A program made the position numbers and the translations under genes. From contig CAKUTI010000039.1 of NCBI GenBank assembly GCA_934691925.1, forward strand, positions 1 through 13,089: 13,089 bases of DNA. Reading direction: 5' to 3'. Shown one piece after another: positions 1 through 6,671 of this stretch. Within the stretch, counting starts at the first letter, position 1; every line of letters starts with the position of its first letter. A model generated the notes under the pieces. It searched no databases and was not told where the DNA came from. It saw nothing but the letters and a program-made list of their open reading frames with translations. This DNA comes from an uncultured Treponema sp. (GTDB lineage Bacteria > Spirochaetota > Spirochaetia > Treponematales > Treponemataceae).

Positions 1-134
1 TAAATCAGTTTTCCGTTTGCAAAGTCGGCCTTTAAAACGCAGCCGACATTCTCAAATTTCTTTGTGTAAATATTGTTTTCTTCTATAAATCCAAGATGAA
101 CTAAAACATCGGCGAAATTTTCTTTAGTGAGCAT
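1..134 (-). CDS. N-terminus of a restriction-modification-type protein (partial)
   Basis: The first 44 residues of a minus-strand gene that runs off the left edge. The start is the ATG at 132-134, and the protein opens MLTKENFADVLVHLGF, followed by NNIYTKKF and a VLKADFANGKLI stretch. From memory this matches the N-terminal module of many N-6 adenine DNA methylases and type I or type IIG restriction subunits, where a short helix and an 'LGF...YTKKF...KVDF..KKLIYP' hairpin come before the catalytic domains. No catalytic motif is inside the window, so methylase, endonuclease or helicase subunit cannot be separated. There is no clear Shine-Dalgarno sequence. An inverted repeat (148-168) and a 22-bp repeat array (216-509) lie directly upstream. 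The frame is open throughout, so a gene is likely; the family call is moderate. Confidence 0.5.
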   Translation of the reverse strand, partial: MLTKENFADVLVHLGFIEENNIYTKKFENVGCVLKADFANGKLI

Positions 135-147
135 GGTTTTAGTTTAG

Positions 148-168
148 AGCAAAACGCGGGATTTTGCT
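148..168. repeat. inverted repeat upstream of the restriction-type gene
   Basis: AGCAAAA (148-154) and TTTTGCT (162-168) form a perfect 7-bp stem with a 7-base loop, ending 14 bases before the ATG at 134. No T-tract follows on either strand, so it does not look like a terminator. Its place suggests a leader hairpin or an operator, but that is inference. Confidence 0.35.
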
Positions 169-215
169 ATTAAGAAAGGCAAGTCAAGCAAGACGGCATT
201 CATTTTATTCCGCGC

Positions 216-509
216 GCAAATTCAAAATGCTAAGCATGCAAATTCAAAATGCTAAGCGTACAAATTCAAAATGCTGAGCGTACAAATTCAAAATACTGAG
301 CGTACAAATTCAAAATGCTAAGCGTACAAAAGGAAAATGTTTTACGCCCGTTAAGAAAATGTTCTGCGACCAATAATAGAATCTTTTGCGCCTTATAAGA
401 AAATATTTTTCGCCCGAAAGGAAAATGTTTTATCAAGAAAAATAAAATGTTTTATCCGAAAAAACAAAATGTTCCGCTCCGAAAAACAAAATGTTTTATC
501 GGGAAAAAC
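216..509. repeat. 22-bp tandem repeat array, about 13 units in strict phase
   Basis: An AAAATG-like core recurs exactly every 22 bp, starting at 224, 246, 268, 290, 312, 334, 356, 378, 400, 422, 444, 466 and 488. No unit is out of phase by a single base. Units 1-5 (216-325) are nearly identical: they open with ACAAATTC or GCAAATTC and close with AAGCGT or GAGCGT after the core. Units 6-13 (326-501) are much more diverged, with AAAATGTTTT cores and ends such as ACGC, TGCGC or TATC. Unit 8 (370-391) keeps only AGAATC. A decayed unit follows to about 509. There are no spacers, and 22 is not a multiple of three, so it is neither CRISPR nor coding. It lies between the terminator of the deoD operon and the start of the restriction-type gene. 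Confidence 0.85.
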
Positions 510-534
510 AAAAAAAATCCTGGTAAACAAAAAA

Positions 535-568
535 GCCGTGCGGCACAGAAAAAATTGCGCCGCACGGC
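535..568 (-). terminator. rho-independent terminator after the acetyltransferase gene
   Basis: GCCGTGCGGC (535-544) and GCCGCACGGC (559-568) make a perfect 10-bp GC-rich stem with a 14-base loop, 30 bases past the acetyltransferase stop codon. Read on the minus strand, the stem runs into a T-tract (the A-run at 529-534). A-runs also follow 568, so on the minus strand the hairpin is flanked by Ts on both sides. It should end the receptor-deoD-acetyltransferase transcript. Confidence 0.85.
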
Positions 569-597
569 AAAAAATTGACTTATTAAAAACTGGGCTG

Positions 598-1086
598 CTA
601 GAACTCCGCGAGCTTTTTCATGTTCTCTTCGCTAAAGTCAAAATAAGTTCTGCCTTTTTCTGTTTCCGCGCCGAGCTTTCCGTAATATTCGATTGAAGGA
701 ACATTAAAATCAAGCGCACTCCATTCCATCGCCTTGTAGCCCTCGCTTAAAAGCCTTTTGCAGATGTACGACAAAAATGCGGTGCCGTAGCCTTTTCCGC
801 GATATTCCGACTTTATGAAAAGGTCTTCAAGATGAATTTTTCCGTGTGCGGAATAAGAGCCGTAAGTCGGATAGTAAATCGCGTATCCCACGACTTCTCC
901 GCCGGCTTCCGCAAAAAGCGCGGTCGCGATTTTTCGCTCGAAAAGCCAGTATTTCATCTCATCGTTTGTGCCTGTAACATCTTCCGGCCGTCTTTCATGC
1001 TCGGCAAGCCCCAAGATAAGAGTGCGCAAAAGCGGAATTTCATTTTCTTTAACTTCACGGATTTTCAGATTTGCTGCTTTTTCCAT
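598..1086 (-). CDS. GNAT N-acetyltransferase, SSAT-like
   Basis: A 162-residue GNAT-fold acetyltransferase that moves an acetyl group from acetyl-CoA to an amine. The pattern is close to spermidine/spermine (diamine) N1-acetyltransferase and thialysine acetyltransferase. HLEDLFI (85-91) is strand beta-4, and RGKGYGTAF (96-104) is the CoA pyrophosphate loop. SIEYYGKLGA (131-140) carries the tyrosine (Y135) that aligns with the general acid Tyr140 of human SSAT. W122 and N128 also fit. Length is normal for the family. The start sits 3 bases after the deoD stop, and the ribosome binding site (GAAGGAAG) lies inside the end of deoD, so translation is probably coupled. A strong terminator follows. 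The substrate cannot be read from sequence; a polyamine or small diamine is the best guess. Confidence is high for GNAT and moderate for SSAT-like. Confidence 0.9.
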   Translation of the reverse strand: MEKAANLKIREVKENEIPLLRTLILGLAEHERRPEDVTGTNDEMKYWLFERKIATALFAEAGGEVVGYAIYYPTYGSYSAHGKIHLEDLFIKSEYRGKGYGTAFLSYICKRLLSEGYKAMEWSALDFNVPSIEYYGKLGAETEKGRTYFDFSEENMKKLAEF

Positions 1087-1089
1087 TTT

Positions 1090-1800
1090 TTAGTTGCTTC
1101 CTTCAATAATTGTCTCGAGCGCGATTTTCATCATATTTGTGAACGTTGTCTCGCGTTCCTTAGCTGTAGTCTCGCCGCCTTTCAAGATATGGTCGCTTAC
1201 AGTCATTATCGCCATTGCGCGCCTGTTGTATTGCGCTGCCAGCGTGAAAAGCTCCGCACTTTCCATTTCAATTCCTTTTACGCCGTACTCTTTCCATTTT
1301 TTCCAGTTTGAATTGATGTCATAGAAAAAATCCGACGAGCAGACTGAGCCGACTGTATATCTGATTCCCATTTTCTCAGCAATTTTGTCGGCAGTTTTCA
1401 CGAGATTAAAATCCGCTGCCGGAGCAAAATGAAGCGAGCCGAATCTCTGGTTCAAAAGGCAGGAATCCGAGCAAGCCGCATTTACAAGAATCGTGTCGCG
1501 AAGCTCCAAGTCTTCCTGAATCGCGCCGCAAGTTCCCACGCGGATTGCTTTTTGAACGCCGTAATCCTTGAAAAGCTCCGTAACGTAGATTGAAAGAGAC
1601 GGCTGCCCCATTCCAGTTCCCTGAACGCTCACCGGAACGCCTTTATAAGTGCCTGTATAGCCGAACATTCCGCGAACTTCGTTGTAAAGCTTCGGATTTT
1701 CAAGAAAGTTTTCCGCAATAAATTTTGCGCGGAGAGGGTCGCCCGGCAAAAGAACGTTTTTTGCGATTGCGCCAGCCGGCGCGTTGATATGTGTGCTCAT
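1090..1800 (-). CDS. deoD: purine nucleoside phosphorylase, DeoD type
   Basis: A 236-residue cytosolic enzyme of the hexameric DeoD family. It splits purine (deoxy)nucleosides with phosphate into base and (deoxy)ribose-1-phosphate for salvage. The full set of family residues is present: H4 in the MSTHINA start, G20 and R24 in LPGDPLRAKF, R43 in EVRGMFG, and R87 with T90 in IRVGTCGA for phosphate. The ribose-binding E-M-E is at 178-180, and the catalytic aspartate D203 is in VSDHI, with R216 beyond it. The 239-residue E. coli protein aligns end to end. T90 in place of the E. coli serine is also seen in Gram-positive DeoD. AGGAG lies 7 bases before the ATG, in the 14-bp gap after the chemotaxis receptor gene, so the two are probably cotranscribed. 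Very secure. Confidence 0.96.
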   Translation of the reverse strand: MSTHINAPAGAIAKNVLLPGDPLRAKFIAENFLENPKLYNEVRGMFGYTGTYKGVPVSVQGTGMGQPSLSIYVTELFKDYGVQKAIRVGTCGAIQEDLELRDTILVNAACSDSCLLNQRFGSLHFAPAADFNLVKTADKIAEKMGIRYTVGSVCSSDFFYDINSNWKKWKEYGVKGIEMESAELFTLAAQYNRRAMAIMTVSDHILKGGETTAKERETTFTNMMKIALETIIEGSN

Positions 1801-1814
1801 TTTTTCTCCTAAAA

Positions 1815-3626
1815 TTATTTCTGTTTTTTAGATTTTGTATTTTTGCTTTTCTTTGCCTTGCCCAAGTTTATTCCAGTGGATTTCAGCGTGACTTCCGCTT
1901 TCTGCAAAAGATTATGGGAATTTTCTGCAGCCTCAGCGATTTCTTCCGCCATCTCCTTGTTTGAAACCATCATCAAGTCAAAACTAGAGCCGGATTTGTT
2001 CACAAGGTCGGTAAGGCTACGCAAATTTGAATCGATTGTGCGTCCAAGCGTGTTCTGCTGTTCAATTGACTCTGACATTTCCTCAAAGTTCGCATTCACA
2101 TTTGCGCTGTTCTCAACGATTTCCTCGAATGAAGAATGAACGGCTTCCGCGCTTGTAACCATCGATTCAATCATCTTGTTCATGTCGCTTATTGCTTTCT
2201 CAACATTTTCTTCCTGGTCGCGGCTTTTTTCCGCAAGCTGCCGGATTGCAGTGGCGACAACCGCAAAGCCCGCTCCAAGCTCGCCAGCGTGAGCCGCCTC
2301 AATTGCGGCGTTCAAGGCAAGCAAGTCAGTCTGTGAAGTAACGTCCGCAATCAAGTTGTTAGCATCAACAAGACGTTTTGAGCACTCTACAATCTCAGAA
2401 ATATTGTTCTTGAGAGTTGAAATGTGTTCCTGCCCAGAGCCTGAGCTAGCTTCCAGAGCTTTTGCGTTTCCAAGAGAGTTTTTTCTTACGCTGTCCAAGA
2501 CACGGAGCTGCGTCAAAAGAGTCTCGATATGGCTTTCAGACTCCTCAATGCTCGCAGTCTGGTTGTCCAGAAGCTCGCCGTACTGCTCAAGAGATTTCAC
2601 GTTTGAGTCAACATTTTTCTTTACGCTCGTAACAAATCCGTTCTGCTCGGACGCGCTTTCCTTTGTTGACTTTATTACAGAAGCCATTGACCGCAAGACT
2701 CTCTGGATAAAAACCGAGTAAACCGTAATGCAGATTCCGGTAATCACCATAAGAAGAAGAACCATAAGCGCAAGGCTGTTTGTGAAAATGTCTGCGGCTG
2801 TGTACGGCTTGAACATCACCATTGTCCAGTTGAGCGTGTTTATAGGATAGAAGAAATACTCGCCTTTTTTTGTCGAGAACGCCTGCGGAACATCTTTTAT
2901 AAGCTCCTGGCCGTCAAGCTCCGGCAAAAGCTGGTCAATATAAGCCTTGTCTTCAACATCAGATTTGTTTAGAGAGCCTGTAACTTCGCCGTCCTCATTG
3001 TAAAGATAGAGAATGACGCCGTCTTTAAGCCCCAGGAAAACTGAATCAAAAACATTGTCGAGAGGAATTTTAGTTCCTGCCACTCCGATTGGCTCGTAGT
3101 CCGCATTTCTTACAACCGCGTTTATCCAAAGGAAAAGGCTTCCAAGAGCCGCATTGTAGTTGATGTTGAAATTGTAGACATCAGTGCGGTACATCGTCAT
3201 ATTGAACCAGTACTGGTCGTTGGCGTCCGGGTCAAGCGTGTAAAGATATTCCATATCGGAATAAAATTTATGGTCGGCAGCAGAAACCCAGAAAATATTC
3301 TCGCCTAAAAAAGAAGAGCTGTATTCCCTTAAATCATCAAAAGCCGCGCTTCTCAAAGAAGAATCGGCAGGATTTTCCATGTATTTTATGATTGAGGGAG
3401 ACTTTGCCATCTGCTTTACAAGCGTAAGCTGCATTCCCAAATCTGATTCAAGCTGAAGCGTCTTTATTTCTTCTGTGTTAAGAAGATATTCGTGAGCCTC
3501 TTTGTTGAACATCCGGCGCGAGCCAAAAACGATAAGGCTCACGGAAACAAGAAGGACAAGCGCGATAAAAACGCCTGAAAAAATCTGAAATTTAGTTTTG
3601 TAGGTCAAGCTTTTGAAATCAAACAT
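1815..3626 (-). CDS. methyl-accepting chemotaxis protein with Cache-like sensor
   Basis: A 603-residue transmembrane chemoreceptor. TM1 spans about 13-35, and a large periplasmic Cache-type region (about 40-280) contains DQYWFNMTMYR and a GVAGTKIPLDNVF segment typical of that fold. TM2 spans about 283-305. A cytoplasmic coiled coil follows, with the signalling tip at about 426-468 (SQTDLLALNAAIEAAHAGE, then GFAVVATAIRQLAEKS), which binds CheA and CheW. No HAMP signature is visible after TM2, where the helix passes directly into coiled coil. The tail is lysine-rich (591-603), and no NWETF-type CheR tether is seen. The ATG at 3624-3626 has no Shine-Dalgarno, and a promoter candidate ends almost at the ATG. 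deoD follows 14 bp downstream, so a nucleoside-related ligand is possible, though this rests on context alone. Confidence 0.95.
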   Translation of the reverse strand: MFDFKSLTYKTKFQIFSGVFIALVLLVSVSLIVFGSRRMFNKEAHEYLLNTEEIKTLQLESDLGMQLTLVKQMAKSPSIIKYMENPADSSLRSAAFDDLREYSSSFLGENIFWVSAADHKFYSDMEYLYTLDPDANDQYWFNMTMYRTDVYNFNINYNAALGSLFLWINAVVRNADYEPIGVAGTKIPLDNVFDSVFLGLKDGVILYLYNEDGEVTGSLNKSDVEDKAYIDQLLPELDGQELIKDVPQAFSTKKGEYFFYPINTLNWTMVMFKPYTAADIFTNSLALMVLLLMVITGICITVYSVFIQRVLRSMASVIKSTKESASEQNGFVTSVKKNVDSNVKSLEQYGELLDNQTASIEESESHIETLLTQLRVLDSVRKNSLGNAKALEASSGSGQEHISTLKNNISEIVECSKRLVDANNLIADVTSQTDLLALNAAIEAAHAGELGAGFAVVATAIRQLAEKSRDQEENVEKAISDMNKMIESMVTSAEAVHSSFEEIVENSANVNANFEEMSESIEQQNTLGRTIDSNLRSLTDLVNKSGSSFDLMMVSNKEMAEEIAEAAENSHNLLQKAEVTLKSTGINLGKAKKSKNTKSKKQK

Positions 3627-3632
3627 ATTAAA

Positions 3633-3661
3633 ATTATCAGTTCAAATTTGAGAATTTGCAA
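3633..3661 (-). promoter_or_regulatory. promoter of the receptor-deoD-acetyltransferase unit
   Basis: On the minus strand TTGCAA (3656-3661) and GATAAT (3633-3638) are separated by exactly 17 bases, a good sigma-70-type match. Seven bases past the -10 is position 3626, the A of the receptor ATG, so the transcript would be leaderless. An inverted repeat CAAATT-tgag-AATTTG (3643-3658) fills the spacer and could be an operator. Prediction from sequence only. Confidence 0.5.
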
Positions 3662-3670
3662 CCACTTTAT

Positions 3671-4300
3671 TTAGCAGAAGAAAACTCCGAAAATCGCGCC
3701 CGCAAGAACGATAAAAACCGGATGAAGCTTTGTCTTGAAAAGCACGAGCAAGCACAAAAGATAGAAGACAAGGTTCACCGCGCTTACGACAATTCCGCCC
3801 TGCCAAGTTGAAATGCTTGAAGCTGCAAAAGTCGGCATAAAGACAAGCAAAGCCAAAATAATGATTTTTGCGGCTGCGACAGCGATAACGCCCGAAACCG
3901 CAGGACGCAAAGTTGAGAAAGCCGCCTGAACGCCTTTCTTGTCAGAAAATTTTCCGAAAAATCTTGCAATCAGCATTATCGTTATGAGCGAAGGCATAAC
4001 CTGCCCCACCGTTGTGATAAATCCGCCGAAAACGCCGTAAAGCTCAGTTCCAACGTAAGTGGCAAGATTTATTCCGATTGGGCCTGGGGTCGATTCTGAA
4101 ATTGCGACCATATTGAAGAATTTTTCTGTAGTAAGAAGCTGAAGATTGTCAACGATTATCTGCTGAATAATTGTGATTCCAACCTGTCCGCCGCCGATTG
4201 TTATAAGTCCGATGTAAAAGAAAACCGCCACAAGGCAAAAAAGCCCCACGAAAGTCTGTCCCTGAATTTCATTCACCAAAAAATCTGTAAAATTTGCCAT
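3671..4300 (-). CDS. CHR-family (chromate transporter) protein, second subunit
   Basis: A 209-residue integral membrane protein with one CHR domain (PF02417 type) and about six hydrophobic segments. The family signature appears as IGGGQ (35-39) followed by ISESTPG (67-73), and then INLATYVG. The ATG at 4298-4300 is preferred over an in-frame ATG at 4390. It comes one base after the stop of the first CHR gene, has AAGGAAAA upstream, and MANFTDF begins a normal family N-terminus; the longer start would read back into the neighbour. Half-size CHR proteins usually occur as adjacent pairs that work together. Characterised members move chromate, but the natural substrate of most short pairs is unproven. 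The two copies differ enough to be distinct subunits. Confidence 0.9.
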   Translation of the reverse strand: MANFTDFLVNEIQGQTFVGLFCLVAVFFYIGLITIGGGQVGITIIQQIIVDNLQLLTTEKFFNMVAISESTPGPIGINLATYVGTELYGVFGGFITTVGQVMPSLITIMLIARFFGKFSDKKGVQAAFSTLRPAVSGVIAVAAAKIIILALLVFMPTFAASSISTWQGGIVVSAVNLVFYLLCLLVLFKTKLHPVFIVLAGAIFGVFFC

Positions 4301-4301
4301 C

Positions 4302-4865
4302 TTATTTTCCTTTTTTAAAGTCACCGCGGAAGCCTGCGATAATAACTCCCAAGAACGCGCTTCCCAAAATAATCCAGATTGTTCCCACATTCAAAACGAA
4401 AATCAAAAGGAACGAGATTACGAGCAAGATAAATCCGAAGAGATTTTTCACCGATTTTTTTGAGAACGTATAGACCGCATTTGTGAGAATTGCCGCAACC
4501 GCAACATTGATTCCTTTAAGCGCGCGCTGAACCCACGCGATTTCAGCAAAATTGTTTATAAAAAGAGCGATTATCGAAATTATGATAATCGACGGAAGAA
4601 CCATTCCGAAAGTCGCGATGCAGCCGCCCAAGACTTTAAGCCGCTTGTAGCCTGTAAAAGTCGCAACGTTCACAGCGATAATTCCCGGAGTTGACTGCCC
4701 GATTGCAAACCAGTCCATAAGCTCCTCGCTTGTTGTCCAGCCGCGTTTTTCCACCAATTCGCGCTCCAAAATTGGAAGCATTGCGATTCCGCCGCCGAAA
4801 GTGCAAAGCCCCACTTTGAACATGACAGAAAAAAGCTGCCACATCTCCTTTAATTTTTCTTTCAT
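4302..4865 (-). CDS. CHR-family (chromate transporter) protein, first subunit
   Basis: A 187-residue membrane protein with one CHR domain. FGGG (23-26), then LPILERELVEKRGW, then IGQSTPG (55-61) and VNVATFTGYK form the canonical N-terminal signature, followed by about five more hydrophobic stretches. It is the first of a split pair with the next gene, one base apart, which replaces the fused double-domain ChrA seen in proteobacteria. A strong ribosome binding site (AAGGAG, 7 bases before the ATG) supports this start. A clean hairpin (4880-4912) lies just upstream of that site. It is read as a CHR anion transporter whose substrate is not settled by sequence. Confidence 0.92.
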   Translation of the reverse strand: MKEKLKEMWQLFSVMFKVGLCTFGGGIAMLPILERELVEKRGWTTSEELMDWFAIGQSTPGIIAVNVATFTGYKRLKVLGGCIATFGMVLPSIIIISIIALFINNFAEIAWVQRALKGINVAVAAILTNAVYTFSKKSVKNLFGFILLVISFLLIFVLNVGTIWIILGSAFLGVIIAGFRGDFKKGK

Positions 4866-4879
4866 TTTTTAGCTCCTTA

Positions 4880-4912
4880 GAAAATCGTCAATCTTTCAGA
4901 CTGGTGATTTTC
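4880..4912 (-). promoter_or_regulatory. two-tier leader hairpin before the CHR gene pair
   Basis: GAAAATC (4880-4886) pairs with GATTTTC (4906-4912). Inside it, CAATCT (4889-4894) pairs with AGACTG (4898-4903), with one G-U pair in RNA and a 3-base loop. The two tiers are separated by GT on both sides. On the minus strand the hairpin ends one base before the AAGGAG ribosome binding site. No T-run follows, so a leader regulatory hairpin is more likely than a terminator for malQ. Confidence 0.4.
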
Positions 4913-4955
4913 CAATTTTCAATTCTTAGTTTTTTGACTTTCTGATTTTGATTTT

Positions 4956-6611
4956 TTATCTGTTGTAAAGCCGTGAAAGCTCTTCAAGCCAAGATCTTAC
5001 TTTTTTTGACTTAGGACTTTCCTCAACCATATTTTTTTCAGCGCGCCAAGCCCAGTTAGAGCCGGAAGTTCCCGGAGCGTTCATTCTGCCCTCGTCTCCA
5101 ACGCAGTACAAATCCTGAAGCGGAATTATTGCAAACGAAGCCGTTGATGAAAACGCGAGCCGAACGAGCGAACGGCAAAGCTCGCCCGACTTTTGCAGTG
5201 CGCGCGATTTTTCAACAGAAACTTTTTCGCCTTTTATATAGCTTGCAACCAACGAAATCATCTCGTCGTTCAAAGTTTCAAACCAGCCTTGCGTTGTGTA
5301 ATTGTCGTGAGTTCCCGTGTAGCAGACGCAATTTGTGTTTTCATAAGAATGTGGAAGAAAAGCGTTTTTCATTCCGCCTGCGTTGTATTCGTTTTTGTCG
5401 AACGCAAACTGCAAAATCTTCATTCCAGGGAATTCCAAGTCGTCACGCAATTTTCTGACATCGTCAGTGATTTCGCCCAAATCCTCAGCGATTAAAGGCA
5501 AGTCGCCAAGCTCGTTTTTTACAGCGTCGAAAAATTCTTTTCCAGGGCCTTTCTTCCATTCGCCGCCAACGGCGGTCTCACTTCCAAACGGAATTGCCCA
5601 GTAAGTGTCGAAGCCCCGGAAATGGTCGATTCTAAGCCAGTCGTAAAGCTCAAGGCTTTTTTTGATTCTCAAAATCCACCATTCATAATTTGATGACTTC
5701 ATTTTTTGCCAGTCGTAAAGCGGATTTCCCCAAAGCTGCCCCGTCGCGCTGAAATAGTCAGGAGGAACGCCAGCAACGTTTTCAAATTCGCCGTTCTCAT
5801 CAATCTGAAAGAGGTTCTGGTTTGCCCAGACATCGCTTGAATCAGGAGAGACAAAAATCGGAATGTCGCCGATAATCTCGACATTTTTTGACTTTGCGTA
5901 TTCGTGAAGCTCTTTCCACTGCGTGAACGCAAAAAACTGAATCGCCTCTGTCTGCAAAAATTCTTCAGAGTGGGAATTTATCCATTTTTCAACTTCATTT
6001 TGGTCATGACGCGCAAGTTTTTCAGGCCAGAAAGAAGTCCACGAGCCATTCACATCCTGATTTGTCTCCTCGCGCTGTTTCTGGGCTTTTTCATCATAAA
6101 ATTTTTTGATGCTCATAAAAGCCGCGTAATCTTTTAGCCAAAAGAGATTTTCACGGCAGAAAGCGAAAAAGTTCGACTTTATTTCAAGAATTTCATCAGA
6201 ATCAAGAGACGGAAGGTCTTTTTCGCCGTCAGGATTCGTAATCGCCTTTAGAAATTTTTCCGCAATTTTTTTGAGCGCGCCGTTTTTCCAGTAAGTTACC
6301 GCGCCGTAATCAACCGCGCCGGATTTTTTTATCCATTTTGGAGACTTTATGTCTTTTTTTGAAGCCCAACCTTTGTCGCACAAATCCTCAAAATCTATCA
6401 GAAGCGGATTCAATGCGAAAGTCGAGAAAGACTGATAAGGACTGTCTCCGTAGCCCGTCGGACCAAGCGGCAAAACCTGCCAAAGAGAAATTTTGCTTTC
6501 AGAAAGAAAATTCACAAAGTCAAAAGCGCATCTTCCGAAAGTTCCTATTCCGTCAGAACACGGAAGCGACGTAACATGAAGCAAAATGCCTGCCTTTCTT
6601 GGTAATTTCAT
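4956..6611 (-). CDS. malQ: 4-alpha-glucanotransferase (amylomaltase, GH77)
   Basis: A 551-residue cytosolic enzyme that moves alpha-1,4-glucan segments between maltodextrins during maltose, starch or glycogen use. Family landmarks run in order. The N-terminus RKAGILLHVTSLP leads into WQVLPLGPTGYGDSPYQ, and IGDIPIFVSPDSSDVWAN (247-264) follows. The nucleophile D329 is in WLRIDHFRG, the acid/base E376 in IAEDLGE, and the third carboxylate D436 in GTHDN. The C-terminal motif is NAPGTSGSNWAWR (511-523). Its length is slightly above the usual 500 or so, owing to an insert at roughly 120-200. GGAG sits 7 bases before the ATG. The gene lies 60 bp downstream of manC on the same strand, so it may be cotranscribed. 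Secure. Confidence 0.96.
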   Translation of the reverse strand: MKLPRKAGILLHVTSLPCSDGIGTFGRCAFDFVNFLSESKISLWQVLPLGPTGYGDSPYQSFSTFALNPLLIDFEDLCDKGWASKKDIKSPKWIKKSGAVDYGAVTYWKNGALKKIAEKFLKAITNPDGEKDLPSLDSDEILEIKSNFFAFCRENLFWLKDYAAFMSIKKFYDEKAQKQREETNQDVNGSWTSFWPEKLARHDQNEVEKWINSHSEEFLQTEAIQFFAFTQWKELHEYAKSKNVEIIGDIPIFVSPDSSDVWANQNLFQIDENGEFENVAGVPPDYFSATGQLWGNPLYDWQKMKSSNYEWWILRIKKSLELYDWLRIDHFRGFDTYWAIPFGSETAVGGEWKKGPGKEFFDAVKNELGDLPLIAEDLGEITDDVRKLRDDLEFPGMKILQFAFDKNEYNAGGMKNAFLPHSYENTNCVCYTGTHDNYTTQGWFETLNDEMISLVASYIKGEKVSVEKSRALQKSGELCRSLVRLAFSSTASFAIIPLQDLYCVGDEGRMNAPGTSGSNWAWRAEKNMVEESPKSKKVRSWLEELSRLYNR

Positions 6612-6671
6612 AAAATCTCCAATAGTTTTTCAAGTTAAATTCAGCAATGACAAAAAAGCATGACAGCCTAC

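Noticed and set aside
216..509. CRISPR array
   Set aside because: Units are continuous 22-mers with no unique spacers, no constant repeat and no cas gene nearby.
216..509. Iteron-type plasmid replication origin
   Set aside because: Unit size fits iterons, but no replication initiator gene is present and the surroundings are chromosomal housekeeping genes.
469..696. Plus-strand 75-codon reading frame over the array and terminator
   Set aside because: It spans the repeat array, a terminator hairpin and the acetyltransferase in antisense; no ribosome binding site and no protein-like pattern.
4301..4390. Longer start for the second CHR gene
   Set aside because: The extra 30 residues overlap the first CHR gene and look nothing like the family; the ATG at 4300 has a ribosome binding site and a family-like N-terminus.
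3671..4865. Chromate resistance determinant
   Set aside because: The CHR fold is clear, but no regulator or reductase is present, and short CHR pairs are common in anaerobes with no known chromate exposure; a resistance role is not supported by sequence.
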